From HXMU1420-13 sp965249965 (GTDB lineage Bacteria > Bacteroidota > Rhodothermia > Balneolales > Balneolaceae): DNA of 64,000 nucleotides. Below the pieces are notes generated by a model. It saw nothing but the letters and a program-made list of their open reading frames with translations, was not told the origin of the DNA and ran no database searches. The stretch's first letter is position 1; each line of letters opens with the position of its first letter. Positions 27,888 to 36,929 of the stretch are shown here, piece by piece. The translations under genes were made by a program, and so were the position numbers. The DNA is taken from assembly GCA_965249965.1 (NCBI GenBank), contig OZ252262.1, forward strand, positions 2,790,001 to 2,854,000. Direction: 5' to 3'.

Positions 27888-27903
27888 TTGGAAGCGTTTC
27901 CAA
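27888..27903 (-). promoter_or_regulatory. LacI/CcpA-type operator upstream of icmF
   Basis: TTGGAAGCGTTTCCAA is a near-perfect inverted repeat (14 of 16 positions symmetric) around a central CG, and its inner 14 bases fit the TGnAAnCGnTTnCA consensus of LacI-family operators exactly. It ends 17 bases upstream of the icmF ATG, a position suited to repression. The only LacI-family gene in the window is at 44680. Confidence 0.65.
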
Positions 27904-27997
27904 AGATACAAAAATGTAGATGTGGATGCTGTTACGTACTGTTAATTACTCATAGTTTAGTACCTTCATAGATTATCAATTCGTATTTGTATGACTA

Positions 27998-28591
27998 ATG
28001 CATCAAGATAAATTTATTGAATCGTTAACTAAATATGGTGAAAAGACTACATTTTCGGTTGGCGAAACCATTCTAAATCAACATTCATATATCCACCAGA
28101 TTCCCATTGTTGTAAAAGGAACGATAAAAGTGATGCAAATTGATGAGGAAGGCAGGGAATTGTTTTTGTATTACATCCAACCCGGTGAAACCTGCATTTT
28201 GTCATTTCTTGGTGGCATACAACAGCAGCAAAATTCTATTAAAGCACTAGCCGAAACCCCGTGCGAAGTGTTATTGATTCCTATTGATCAGGCAACGGTG
28301 TTGGTTAAAGAATTCCCGGAATGGATTGAATACATTTTTAAGGTCTATCAAAAACGATTTGAAGAATTGCTTACTGTGGTAAATGAAGTTTCATTTAAAA
28401 AAATGGATGAACGCCTTCTGCAGTTCATTGACAGGAAATCGGAAGTCACCGGTTTAAAGATTCTAAAAATCACACACGAGGAAATTGCGAATGAATTGGG
28501 TACATCAAGAGTAGTGGTTTCCCGTTTGCTAAAACAGCTTGAAAAAGAGGGCCACATTTTGCTTGGTCGAAATAAAATTACCCTTATGTAA
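27998..28591 (+). CDS. Crp/Fnr-family transcriptional regulator
   Basis: 197-residue regulator. The N-terminal cupin/cNMP-like sensor domain (about 15-110, with VGETILNQHSYIHQIPIVVKG and GETCILSFLGG) is followed by a long dimerisation helix and a C-terminal winged helix (EEIANELGTSRVVVSRLLKQ). It has no Fnr-type N-terminal cysteine cluster, so it is not obviously an iron-sulfur oxygen sensor. Cys residues at about 65 and 88 could be redox-active. It is divergent from icmF and upstream of rhodanese and OsmC genes, which it may control (inference). Confidence 0.9.
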   Translation: MHQDKFIESLTKYGEKTTFSVGETILNQHSYIHQIPIVVKGTIKVMQIDEEGRELFLYYIQPGETCILSFLGGIQQQQNSIKALAETPCEVLLIPIDQATVLVKEFPEWIEYIFKVYQKRFEELLTVVNEVSFKKMDERLLQFIDRKSEVTGLKILKITHEEIANELGTSRVVVSRLLKQLEKEGHILLGRNKITLM

Positions 28592-28658
28592 CAATTGTAA
28601 CTGAAGAATTCGAAAGAAGTGCCTAGCTTATTTAAAATTAACTTTAAAGAAATTATTA

Positions 28659-28976
28659 ATGCTTCAAATACTTAAAGATATGTTTACCTCTGCCCCTGCT
28701 GTCGACTTCAAAGAATTAGTTAATGAAGGGGCTAAAATTATTGATGTTAGAACCCCTAATGAATATAGAAGCGGGCATATTAATTCATCTAAAAATATTC
28801 CATTGCAACAGCTCCATCAGAAAATTGATAAACTTAGCAAGAACGAAACTTATATCCTTTGTTGCGCTTCTGGATCAAGGAGTGGAGCCGCAAAAAGAAT
28901 GATGAAAAATGCCGGATTCGAAAACGTACATAACGGCGGCGGTTGGATGCGATTACAAGGAAGATTACATAACTAA
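28659..28976 (+). CDS. Rhodanese-like sulfurtransferase
   Basis: 105-residue single rhodanese domain. IDVRTPNEYRSGHI is the conserved N-terminal signature, and the active-site loop CCASGSRSG holds the persulfide-forming cysteine. Small stand-alone rhodaneses move sulfane sulfur in detoxification and assembly. It sits between a Crp/Fnr regulator and an OsmC protein and ends 19 bases before the latter, so the three form a likely thiol/peroxide-stress group. Confidence 0.88.
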   Translation: MLQILKDMFTSAPAVDFKELVNEGAKIIDVRTPNEYRSGHINSSKNIPLQQLHQKIDKLSKNETYILCCASGSRSGAAKRMMKNAGFENVHNGGGWMRLQGRLHN

Positions 28977-28995
28977 ATTTTATAGTTCATTAGAC

Positions 28996-29448
28996 ATGGA
29001 TAACAAACACTTATATAGCGTTGATTTAAATTGGGATGACACTAGAAAAGGCACATTAACTTCCTTTGATTTAAATCAAACGATTGAAGTCGCTACCCCA
29101 CCAGAATTTCCAAATGGTATTCCAGGAATTTGGTCACCAGAGCATCTATTTGTGGCATCGGTAAGTAGTTGCTTAATGACAACCTTTCTGGCAATTGCAG
29201 AATATTCTAAACTAGATTATGAAGAATTTCGTGTAAAGGCAGTTGGTACGCTGGAAAAGGTAGAAGGGAAATTTGTGATTAGTAAGATCGAGTTATTGCC
29301 CGAGTTGCTGATTACTGACGCTTCAAAAGAAGAAAAAGCATTACGAATACTGGAAAAATCTGAAGCTGCATGCTTAATATCCAATTCTATCAAAAGCGAA
29401 ATTGTACTACATCCAACAATAAAAATAGCTGCTGAAACTTTTATCTAG
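28996..29448 (+). CDS. OsmC-family peroxide/thiol protein
   Basis: 150-residue OsmC/Ohr-fold protein. The start ATG 28996 (MDNKHLYSVDLNW) is preferred over the in-frame ATG at 28909, which lies inside the rhodanese gene and would add an unrelated tail. The two redox cysteines are in SVSSCLMTTFLAIAEYS and SEAACLISNSI, the positions used by OsmC/Ohr to reduce organic hydroperoxides. It follows the rhodanese gene closely and ends before a strong bidirectional terminator. Confidence 0.87.
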   Translation: MDNKHLYSVDLNWDDTRKGTLTSFDLNQTIEVATPPEFPNGIPGIWSPEHLFVASVSSCLMTTFLAIAEYSKLDYEEFRVKAVGTLEKVEGKFVISKIELLPELLITDASKEEKALRILEKSEAACLISNSIKSEIVLHPTIKIAAETFI

Positions 29449-29468
29449 GAAAGCATAGAGGTAAAGTC

Positions 29469-29506
29469 AAAGCCCACTGTTTATATGGTTTACAGTGGGC
29501 TTTTTT
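29469..29506. terminator. Bidirectional terminator between osmC-like and Ig-lipoprotein genes
   Basis: AAAGCCCACTGT pairs with ACAGTGGGCTTT around an 11-base loop, with a T-run on the plus side and A-run on the other. The genes on either side converge here, so the hairpin probably serves both. Confidence 0.92.
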
Positions 29507-29509
29507 GTA

Positions 29510-31207
29510 TTAAAAATCGATGATTACCTGCGCAGTAAATCCAGTTCGAATATTCACCCTGTTTCTAATGATAAAGGGTTCTGGTGCCTCGTATGGTAGA
29601 ACACTTCCCTTATCCCAAACTCCATTACCATTCTCATCTTTAAAAACCGTAAGCCGATAGACTAAGGGGGGCAACTCATCAACAACCAGAATTTTTTCCA
29701 TCATACCAGTGTATGTAAGCCCATTTTGTTCATTCACTAATTCATAAAAATAGTTGCCAGTACTATCTTCAGAATTAATTGCGATTTCTAAGTCGCCCAT
29801 CTCACTGGTATTCCAAATTTCGGTTGTGTACAGACTTCGTCGTTGGGATTTTGGGTTCCAAACTAAAAACTGATAATCAATTCCATCAATCCATTCATCT
29901 TGTGGACCAATAAACAGTCTGTTTTTGTCAACCCCAACGATGGGCCAGTCATCAAATGTAACATCCCCTTCCACCACTACCAGCGAATCTACAACTGCTC
30001 TATCGGTTATAGATGTAGAGTATCTCACAACAAAAGGCTGGGTTGGAAAAAGACCGGCTTCTGTTTCTATGCCAATTATTCTTTGTAATGTTGTATCACT
30101 TTGTGCACTGCCATTAAACCTAACATCATTATGTATTACTGCATTACCGGCATTATCTGCTATACCCGAAAGACTGACCTCATAATTCTGCTCTTCACTC
30201 AACAGAGAGTCCGATTCCGCAAATAGAATGAATGCCTCGTCTTCAGGAACATTGATGGGAAAAGCATTATTTAGCGTGTTACCCAAAGTATCGGTGATGA
30301 TAATATCTACAGAATCAGACAACTCAATGTCTTCATTAAAACGAAATCTCATCCTTTTATTAGATAAAAGGCCAATCGCTTGTAATCTGGGTGCAAGAGT
30401 ATCTCTTTGCTGAAGATAAAGTTCGCCAATATTTACCGTATCTGCTTTTGTAAGTCGAACGGTATCAACCCTAAAAGGCTGGGCAGTTTCATTGTTTGCA
30501 TCCCAGATTTTATTTCGATTTCTATCATCAAAATAAAACGTCTTATAGTTACCCTCACGTAAATAAGAAAACTTAAAATATCCACCCGTATCTGTTTCAG
30601 CGGTATAATTATAGGGAGCTTCTAAATCTAAAGGCTCTCTGTAAAGTGCTATTTTTTGTGTTGCTATTCCTTCTCCTGTATTTGCACTCCTTAGCCGCCC
30701 CGTTATTGAGGCTTCATCAATTTCGTTACCGGTAGAAAACGCTACAATCTTGGGAGCTCCAACTTTATTTCCTCGAGTATCGGCAACGTTACCGCCAAGG
30801 GTCACTATTATTGTAGACGAGTCGGGTAAGGGATCTTCAAATATGATACTGAGTCTTTTTCTCTTCCATTTTAACTTGTAAATGGCTCCAAATTCTGGTT
30901 CTATTGTAATATTGTTATTTATTGAATTTCTTTGAATAAATTCATCGAAATAGAATTGGACTTCATCTCCACTAAAGTTAGTGGTACCGGTTTCTGGTTT
31001 TGTTTGTAAGATTTTTGGACCTGTTTCATCTCTGGGACCACCAGTTGGGCCACTAGGAGTTGCACAAGATTGAACAAAAAAGCAGCAAATGACTACAAGT
31101 AAAAATAGTAAATTCGGTTTCAACGCGTTATGAAGAATAATTTTCGTTGTATGTGAAAAACAATTTGGGGAAGTTCTGGGAATGTCGGGTACAAATATAC
31201 ATATCAA
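29510..31207 (-). CDS. Ig-like (Big_5-type) domain lipoprotein
   Basis: 565 residues as drawn from an ATG at 31207. A lipoprotein signal LLFLLVVICCFFVQSC occurs at about 32-47, so the true start may be TTG at 31123 (537 aa, giving MKPNLLFLL...). After the lipidated Cys comes a Gly/Pro-rich segment TPSGPTGGPRDETGPKI and a Big_5-type Ig domain (VQFYFDEFIQRNSINNNITI, LGGNVADTRGNKV). A carboxypeptidase-regulatory-like beta domain follows (GYFKFSYLREGNYKTFYFDD), and FKDENGNGVWDKG marks a Ca-binding-like loop near the end. Such proteins are surface lipoproteins of Bacteroidota. Function unknown. Confidence 0.8.
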   Translation of the reverse strand: MICIFVPDIPRTSPNCFSHTTKIILHNALKPNLLFLLVVICCFFVQSCATPSGPTGGPRDETGPKILQTKPETGTTNFSGDEVQFYFDEFIQRNSINNNITIEPEFGAIYKLKWKRKRLSIIFEDPLPDSSTIIVTLGGNVADTRGNKVGAPKIVAFSTGNEIDEASITGRLRSANTGEGIATQKIALYREPLDLEAPYNYTAETDTGGYFKFSYLREGNYKTFYFDDRNRNKIWDANNETAQPFRVDTVRLTKADTVNIGELYLQQRDTLAPRLQAIGLLSNKRMRFRFNEDIELSDSVDIIITDTLGNTLNNAFPINVPEDEAFILFAESDSLLSEEQNYEVSLSGIADNAGNAVIHNDVRFNGSAQSDTTLQRIIGIETEAGLFPTQPFVVRYSTSITDRAVVDSLVVVEGDVTFDDWPIVGVDKNRLFIGPQDEWIDGIDYQFLVWNPKSQRRSLYTTEIWNTSEMGDLEIAINSEDSTGNYFYELVNEQNGLTYTGMMEKILVVDELPPLVYRLTVFKDENGNGVWDKGSVLPYEAPEPFIIRNRVNIRTGFTAQVIIDF

Positions 31208-31240
31208 ATTTCATTTGAATACCACTAAAATACTTAATTA

Positions 31241-32557
31241 ATGCGAGTTAGAACCGGGGGTTATACTGCTATTGCTAGTGCCATTCTTTTATTAGGATGT
31301 GCAGCCTACATGCTGGATTCTGCTCAAGTGGATTTAAGAAACAGTTTTGCTGCCGGAAATTTTCAGGAAACGGCAGAATTAGTATCCAATTATCAAAATA
31401 CCGGAGTGTACGAGGGCAAAGACCAGGTATTGGTAAACCTCGAGCTTGGTAGTGCCAATCATTTTGCCGGAAATTATCGAGAGAGTAATCAATATTTTGA
31501 ATATGCAGAGTTTGAAATCGAGGATTTATATTCGAAAAGTATTACCCGGGCCTTAAAGTCGTTTTTAGTAAATGATAATATTTTGGCTTACGATGGCGAA
31601 GATTATGAAGACGTGTATTTGAATGCATTCAAAACTCTGAATTATATGCATCTTGGTAATCTTGAAGCCGCTTTAGTTGAATCACGCAGGATTTCTTATA
31701 AACTCAGTCAACTAAACTTAAAATATTCCGATTTAGTGGATGCATTGGCCAAAGCTGATACTACAAAAATTGAACAGGACAAATGGAAAACTGGGGAAAC
31801 TAACATCCAGAATAGCGCCATGGGGCACTATTTATCTACTATTTTATATGCTAAAACCGGTAAGATTGATGACTCCCGAATCTCCTACAACAATCTACTA
31901 AAAGCATATGAAGATCAACCTTCCGGAGGTCGAGACAACACTCCTTCACCAAGGGAATTAACAATGTTAATGAACCCAAATGCCTATAATGTGTTGGTTA
32001 AAGTTTTTACAGGACGATCACCTTCAAAAAGTCAAAATGATACGCGCTTGTATTTCGATGAAATCGATACCTATTTGAAATTTTCACTGCCTGAATTAGA
32101 GCTCTTCCCTTCTTCTGTTTCTGAAATCAGAGTTACTGTCGGCGGTCAACAACCTGTTCGATTACACACAATTGAGCATCTCGACTTAGTTGCAAAAGAA
32201 GTATATAAAGTTAAAGAACCAATTATATATGCGCGTACTATTGTACGAGCCACGCTTAAAGCAATAGCTACAAATGCTGCCAGCAAAGAAATAGAAGAAG
32301 AAAACGAAATCTTAGGACAGGCTTTTAACTTTTTAGGTAAAATTGCACAAGAAGCTACAGAGAAAGCCGATTTGAGAAGCTGGCAGACAATGCCGGGAAA
32401 ATCACATGGTATTGTATTAGACTTACCCGCTGGAACTCACACCCTAACGATTGACTATATTGGGATTAACGGGCAAATCATACATTCAGAGCTTCAAGAA
32501 GTAGTAGTGCAATCAAGTAGTGAATTAAAAATAGTAGAATCGATATACTGGAATTAG
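31241..32557 (+). CDS. COG3014-type TPR lipoprotein
   Basis: 438-residue lipoprotein, lipobox ILLLGC at about residues 15-20. TPR-like helices follow (VLVNLELGSANHFAGNYRES, NAFKTLNYMHLGNLEAALVE), then a beta-rich C-terminal half. I recognise it as COG3014-like, a family of unknown function that often accompanies LPP20 and LpoB-type lipoproteins, as here. The stop is 2 bases before the next gene, so the three are one operon. It may belong to an envelope assembly complex (inference). Confidence 0.75.
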   Translation: MRVRTGGYTAIASAILLLGCAAYMLDSAQVDLRNSFAAGNFQETAELVSNYQNTGVYEGKDQVLVNLELGSANHFAGNYRESNQYFEYAEFEIEDLYSKSITRALKSFLVNDNILAYDGEDYEDVYLNAFKTLNYMHLGNLEAALVESRRISYKLSQLNLKYSDLVDALAKADTTKIEQDKWKTGETNIQNSAMGHYLSTILYAKTGKIDDSRISYNNLLKAYEDQPSGGRDNTPSPRELTMLMNPNAYNVLVKVFTGRSPSKSQNDTRLYFDEIDTYLKFSLPELELFPSSVSEIRVTVGGQQPVRLHTIEHLDLVAKEVYKVKEPIIYARTIVRATLKAIATNAASKEIEEENEILGQAFNFLGKIAQEATEKADLRSWQTMPGKSHGIVLDLPAGTHTLTIDYIGINGQIIHSELQEVVVQSSSELKIVESIYWN

Positions 32558-32559
32558 AT

Positions 32560-33633
32560 ATGAATATTCAGATGTGTAAAAAAGATAGTGTTCTTAAACT
32601 TTTATCTTTGTTCTTAATCGCTTCAATCTCTTTTAACTGTAAAGCTCAGCAGCAATCAACAAGAACCACATCAAGTGCATCGGATGGAATTCCTGCCTGG
32701 GTGAATGATCCATCTTCTGCATTTAGTGAGCGCCAGTATTTGATGGCAGTAGGTTCTGGTGATAATCTTTCGGATGCTCGTGCTGATGCTATGCTCAATC
32801 TGGCGCAAATTTTTAAATCCCGCATCGAGGGTACACAAAACCTATTTACCGAATTTTCTGAAACAACCAGAAATAACACTGATTTTACGTCAAGGGAAAC
32901 CATCCGTTTAATGAATAATATCAGGGTTGGAGCTAACGAAGAATTAATGAACACGGAAGTTTTAAAGTCGGAGGTTGGTAGCGATGGTGCATACTATGTG
33001 TTAGCCGGAATGAATCGCACGGCTTCAGAAAGGGTCTATCTACAGGAAATTGCAAATAATTATCAAAGAATACGCTCAAATAAAGAAAGGGCAATGCAAT
33101 CTAATGCGCCTATTCAGAAACTTTCTTTACTCAAAGAGAATGTGTTATTGGCACGCATCAATGAAAACCTTAATCAACAGCTCGAAATTCTAAGCCCGGG
33201 CTCGAACGATAGTGAAACAGCCATCGAGGCAGTAGCTAGCGCACAAGAGCAATTTGAAGATGCTCAGCAAACGTCCATCATAAATTTGACAATGGCTACC
33301 GATAATCAGGTGATAAAAGATGCTATTGCAGCCGTATTCCAAAAAGAAGGGTTTATTCTGGGTGATATTGAACCCATTTTGACCGTAAACGTCACCTACG
33401 AAGCTGCAGAAGCGAATCTTAATCGTGATGACGCAGAATTTGTAATTTGGGACTTATCCATTAATATCACTGAAACTAACACGGGAAAAGAATACAATAC
33501 ATTTAGCTCTCGTGGTAGAGATGGCGCTCTGAGTTTAAGTGATGCTTTTAAACGTGCAGAGTTTACAGCAGGAAAAGAAATTGAAACTAACTTTAGCCGA
33601 TTCTTAAATAATGAGGTTCTCTCCAATGACTAG
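32560..33633 (+). CDS. LPP20-family lipoprotein
   Basis: 357-residue exported protein with signal MCKKDSVLKLLSLFLIASIS and a Cys (SISFNC) suited to lipidation. ATG 32572 is an alternative start. The LPP20 domain is recognisable from IPAWVNDPSSAFSERQYLMA and VGSGDNLSDARADAMLNLAQ. A long helical middle and a C-terminal beta domain (IWDLSINITETNTGKEY) follow. LPP20 is known from Helicobacter outer-membrane lipoproteins, function unclear. The stop overlaps the next gene. Confidence 0.8.
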   Translation: MNIQMCKKDSVLKLLSLFLIASISFNCKAQQQSTRTTSSASDGIPAWVNDPSSAFSERQYLMAVGSGDNLSDARADAMLNLAQIFKSRIEGTQNLFTEFSETTRNNTDFTSRETIRLMNNIRVGANEELMNTEVLKSEVGSDGAYYVLAGMNRTASERVYLQEIANNYQRIRSNKERAMQSNAPIQKLSLLKENVLLARINENLNQQLEILSPGSNDSETAIEAVASAQEQFEDAQQTSIINLTMATDNQVIKDAIAAVFQKEGFILGDIEPILTVNVTYEAAEANLNRDDAEFVIWDLSINITETNTGKEYNTFSSRGRDGALSLSDAFKRAEFTAGKEIETNFSRFLNNEVLSND

Positions 33634-34231
33634 ACAAATAATCCCTTTGATCGTACTGGTTTTGCTGATGTGTGCCTGTGCAGCACCAAAGCAAGTAACC
33701 CGGGTAGCTGCAGATTCGCAAACTGATTTATCTGGGCGTTGGAATGATACCGATGCCCGTTTAGTGGCAGATGAGATGATCGACGACGCCCTTTCCAGAC
33801 CATGGTTGGAAAATTTTCGTCTTGATCACAACGAAGTACCAGTTACTATGGTAGGACGTGTTCGTAACGAAACCATGGAACATATCGATACTGAGGTATT
33901 TACAAAAGAACTGGAACGAGCTTTTGTAAATTCTGGAATGGTTGATGTTGTTGCAGGATTGGCTGAAACAGAACAAATTCGTCAGATTAGAAGTGATCAA
34001 CAAAGCTATGCTTCTTTTGAAACAGCTGCAGCTTTAGGGAAAGAAGTTGGAGCAGATTTTGTGATTATTGGTAATATTTCATCCATACTAGATGAGACTT
34101 CAGATGGAAGGGAATCTGCAATATTTTACACCATAAACCTTGAAATGGTAAGTGTTGAAACAAACCGAAAAGTTTGGATTGGTAATAAGAAAATCAAGAA
34201 ATCGATTGAACGCCGCCGTTTTCGTGGCTAA
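33626..34231 (+). CDS. LpoB-like penicillin-binding-protein activator lipoprotein
   Basis: 201-residue lipoprotein. ATG 33626 is chosen over 33611 because it gives a clean signal MTRQIIPLIVLVLLMCAC. The conserved start of the mature part, VAADSQTDLSGRWNDTDARL, is typical of the LpoB/CsgG-related family, and ELERAFVNSGMVDVV, GKEVGADFVIIGNI and VETNRKVWIGNKKIKKSI complete the fold. LpoB of E. coli activates PBP1b from the outer membrane; no PBP gene is nearby. It overlaps the LPP20 gene by 8 bases. Confidence 0.85.
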   Translation: MTRQIIPLIVLVLLMCACAAPKQVTRVAADSQTDLSGRWNDTDARLVADEMIDDALSRPWLENFRLDHNEVPVTMVGRVRNETMEHIDTEVFTKELERAFVNSGMVDVVAGLAETEQIRQIRSDQQSYASFETAAALGKEVGADFVIIGNISSILDETSDGRESAIFYTINLEMVSVETNRKVWIGNKKIKKSIERRRFRG

Positions 34232-34270
34232 TCGCACTTCTTGGAATTCAACGTCATAAAATCTCTTTAA

Positions 34271-35362
34271 TTGGCTTCAAATTTTGATTTTTGTATTCTT
34301 GGCGCCGGTTTAGCTGGAATGCATTTGGCTTGGGAACTGTCTGATCGAGGAGCTTCTGTTTGCTTAGTTGATCCGAATGGAGTAGCTGCTGGAGCTTCCG
34401 GAACACCTGTTGGTCTTGCGAATCCGGCAACCGGCAGATTTGCTTCCAGAAGCTGGGAAGCTGATTTGTGCTTAACACATCTTGCAAATCGGCTTAATTT
34501 TGTAAATGAACAATCAGATAAAGCCTTTTTTAGGCAAAGTGGAATTTTACGCCCCGCCCTTGATTCCAAAATTGCTTCTAAAATGCAGAAAAATTTGAAA
34601 GATTATGTTTGGGAGCGTCAAATAGTTTGGTTGGATGAGGATCAAATTCAGGACCTTCATCCCGGTATTAAATGTGTAGAAGGTGGTGTGTGGGTTAAAG
34701 ATGGTCTTACCGTTCAAATTCCTGATTATCTGAAAGTAATTGAATCGTATTTATTAGGGCAAGATGTAAACTTCCGAATTGGCTCTGATTATGAATTGAA
34801 TTCAGATCAACCAAATGAACTAATATTTAATCACTCAGAGAATATCTTTTTTGATAAACTAATCTTTGCGAATGGCATACATTCGATTCGAAATCAATAC
34901 TGGGATCACTTAAAAATGCATGCTGTAAAAGGGCAAACGTTAGTAATGCAAAGTGCTTCTCCCCTATCTTTTAATCACGCAATAAGTTCCCTTGGCTATA
35001 TTTCTAAAATAGATGATTATACCTTCATCCTTGGAAGCACCTATGAACATAATTTTGAACATACATCTCCTGACGATTGGGGTAAGGATTATATGATCAG
35101 ACGTCTCGAAAAAGTGTTACCAAAACTTTCATCAAATTCTCATCCAGTTTCTGCCTGGGCTGGAATTAGAGCATCAACTCCAGATCGTAAGCCGTACCTT
35201 GGTATGCATCACTCGATGCAAGATTACTTCCTATTCGCTGGATTAGGATCAAAAGGATTACTATATGCACCTTATTGTGCTTTTTTATTAGCGAATCACA
35301 TTCTCGACGACTCCCCTCTTCCAACAGAAGTTTCCATTGATCGATTTAAATCTAAGGCATAA
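34271..35362 (+). CDS. FAD-dependent oxidoreductase (DadA/MnmC-C-like)
   Basis: 363-residue flavoprotein opening FDFCILGAGLAGMHLAWELS (GxGxxG Rossmann). The start is TTG 34271, since the fold begins six residues later. SGTPVGLANPATGRF resembles the C-terminal oxidase domain of MnmC and glycine oxidases, and the end (FAGLGSKGLLYAPYCAFLLA) is the second FAD-contacting region. A catalytic-substrate residue cannot be identified. No N-terminal methyltransferase domain is present, so it is not full MnmC. The terminator at 35365 follows. Confidence 0.8.
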   Translation: MASNFDFCILGAGLAGMHLAWELSDRGASVCLVDPNGVAAGASGTPVGLANPATGRFASRSWEADLCLTHLANRLNFVNEQSDKAFFRQSGILRPALDSKIASKMQKNLKDYVWERQIVWLDEDQIQDLHPGIKCVEGGVWVKDGLTVQIPDYLKVIESYLLGQDVNFRIGSDYELNSDQPNELIFNHSENIFFDKLIFANGIHSIRNQYWDHLKMHAVKGQTLVMQSASPLSFNHAISSLGYISKIDDYTFILGSTYEHNFEHTSPDDWGKDYMIRRLEKVLPKLSSNSHPVSAWAGIRASTPDRKPYLGMHHSMQDYFLFAGLGSKGLLYAPYCAFLLANHILDDSPLPTEVSIDRFKSKA

Positions 35363-35364
35363 AA

Positions 35365-35391
35365 AAACCCCATCAGAATCTGACGGGGTTT
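35365..35391. terminator. Terminator hairpin between convergent genes
   Basis: AAACCCCATCAGA ... TCTGACGGGGTTT forms a 13-bp stem with one A-C mismatch, flanked by an A-run and T-rich sequence. It lies between an upstream plus-strand gene and the minus-strand outer-membrane gene. Confidence 0.88.
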
Positions 35392-35413
35392 GATAATATT
35401 AAACTGATTTGTT

Positions 35414-36919
35414 TTAGAATCTCAAGACTAAACCGCTGGTAGCAACTGTAAAATCGGTACCATCGCCAGTATCCGAAACAGTCATTAATCCAATTGTAAA
35501 ATCGATAAATCTAAAGTCTAGGCCTGTTCCAAAGGAATATACGTCTGCTTTACCTCCATATCTGGTTCCAAAGCGAATTGGAATAAAATTAAGTAGGCGA
35601 TATTCCATTCCAAGGGTCATTGAACTTCCTTTTAGGTTTCTACCAACATCATTGGCAGCATACCCATAATCGACAGTAGCCGTTAATTTACCTAACGTTA
35701 ATGCTGCACCAAGATTGAACATAGTAGGCAGGTCATACACTCTTTCTCCAATAGACTGAGCTGTAAAACCACCATATACATCGTTTTCTAAACTATCAGA
35801 AAGTGAATCAAAGTAATCGCTGATAGAGTCATCACCTGCATCGGCATCAAATACAAAGGTATCGTTTGCATTTACTGTAGATGGACGATCATCATAAGTT
35901 ACACTTCCAATATCAGTCATTGACGCACTTACACGTAAAACCTGCCGATTACCTAGCAATCCTAATGCAGGTAATGAAACATCGATTTCAGCAGTTACAC
36001 CAAGATCTAGCCCTAGTCCAGAACCTAGCGATCCTATATCACTACCTGAATAATCCAGATAGTCATCAAGTTTGGCATTCGGGTTATTCTGGCGTGCATT
36101 AGAGTAATTCGTTAATTGTTCAGACAAATCACCGTATGATGTAAGCTCGTAATTAAACGCATGAGAAATTCCCTGATTCGCTGTACCAGCGGGATCAACC
36201 GTTAGTGTTGAATTGAAATCAAAATCAACTGCTTGTAACCCTACAATGTATTTAGGTGCAGCACCGGCATAAATGGAAATTCCATTTATAAATGGAAGAC
36301 TTTCCACTAACCCTGTTAACGGAACCGGGATTTCCATGGCAAAACCGAATGAGAATTCAGCGTATGAAAGTGTACTAAAACCCATGTTTACATCTCTACC
36401 TGAACCAAAATTATCAGAGTCCAATCCATAGAATGCTAATTCAGCAAATCCACGGTTTATATCAAATTGATTCAACGTTCTTACCCGTGTTGCCAAACTG
36501 AATGCAGTTTTTTTGCCTCTGTTCGAAAATCCAAATGGCACAAAATTCATATTAAAATCAATTGTGCGAGTGTTGGATACATCGGCTCCAAACCAATCGT
36601 CCAGCATGTTTTCACGGGTTGTACCGGCTATTGTAAGCCCTGAAGTCAGGTAGTCGTCATATACTGCTTGATTTAGCAATGATCCACCTGTTTGAAGTCC
36701 AAATCCACCAAATAAACCAATCTGTCGTTTTGGTTTACGACCTGTGTTATTAATCATCAGGTTGGCAGGATTTAGAAAATTTGCATGGTATCCATCAATA
36801 AATGCGGTACCGCCATTTCCCATTCCAAGAGTTTGGGAGTTGTAGTGTCTGCTTTGTGCCACCAAGGAAGCAGCTGTAAGCATAAAACTGATAGTAAGAA
36901 GTATTCTAAGAGTTTTCAT
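35414..36919 (-). CDS. Outer-membrane beta-barrel protein (DUF5723-like)
   Basis: 501-residue protein with a signal peptide (MKTLRILLTISFMLTAASLVA) and the Bacteroidota-type mature start QSRHYNSQTLGMGNGGTAFI...NPANLMI. Alternating beta segments run through the whole length, and the last residue is aromatic (GLVLRF), as expected for BAM substrates. These proteins resemble PorV/FadL-like barrels, whose cargo is unknown. It lies 10 bases downstream of the large lipoprotein gene, so the two are likely made together and may act as a pair. Confidence 0.83.
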   Translation of the reverse strand: MKTLRILLTISFMLTAASLVAQSRHYNSQTLGMGNGGTAFIDGYHANFLNPANLMINNTGRKPKRQIGLFGGFGLQTGGSLLNQAVYDDYLTSGLTIAGTTRENMLDDWFGADVSNTRTIDFNMNFVPFGFSNRGKKTAFSLATRVRTLNQFDINRGFAELAFYGLDSDNFGSGRDVNMGFSTLSYAEFSFGFAMEIPVPLTGLVESLPFINGISIYAGAAPKYIVGLQAVDFDFNSTLTVDPAGTANQGISHAFNYELTSYGDLSEQLTNYSNARQNNPNAKLDDYLDYSGSDIGSLGSGLGLDLGVTAEIDVSLPALGLLGNRQVLRVSASMTDIGSVTYDDRPSTVNANDTFVFDADAGDDSISDYFDSLSDSLENDVYGGFTAQSIGERVYDLPTMFNLGAALTLGKLTATVDYGYAANDVGRNLKGSSMTLGMEYRLLNFIPIRFGTRYGGKADVYSFGTGLDFRFIDFTIGLMTVSDTGDGTDFTVATSGLVLRF

Positions 36920-36929
36920 TGTTGCTTCC

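Noticed and set aside
28909..28995. Longer start for the OsmC-like protein
   Set aside because: The extra residues fall inside the rhodanese gene in another frame; ATG 28996 begins the conserved fold.
34267..34569. Minus-strand ORFs opposite the FAD oxidoreductase
   Set aside because: They mirror the Rossmann-fold codons and have no own start context.
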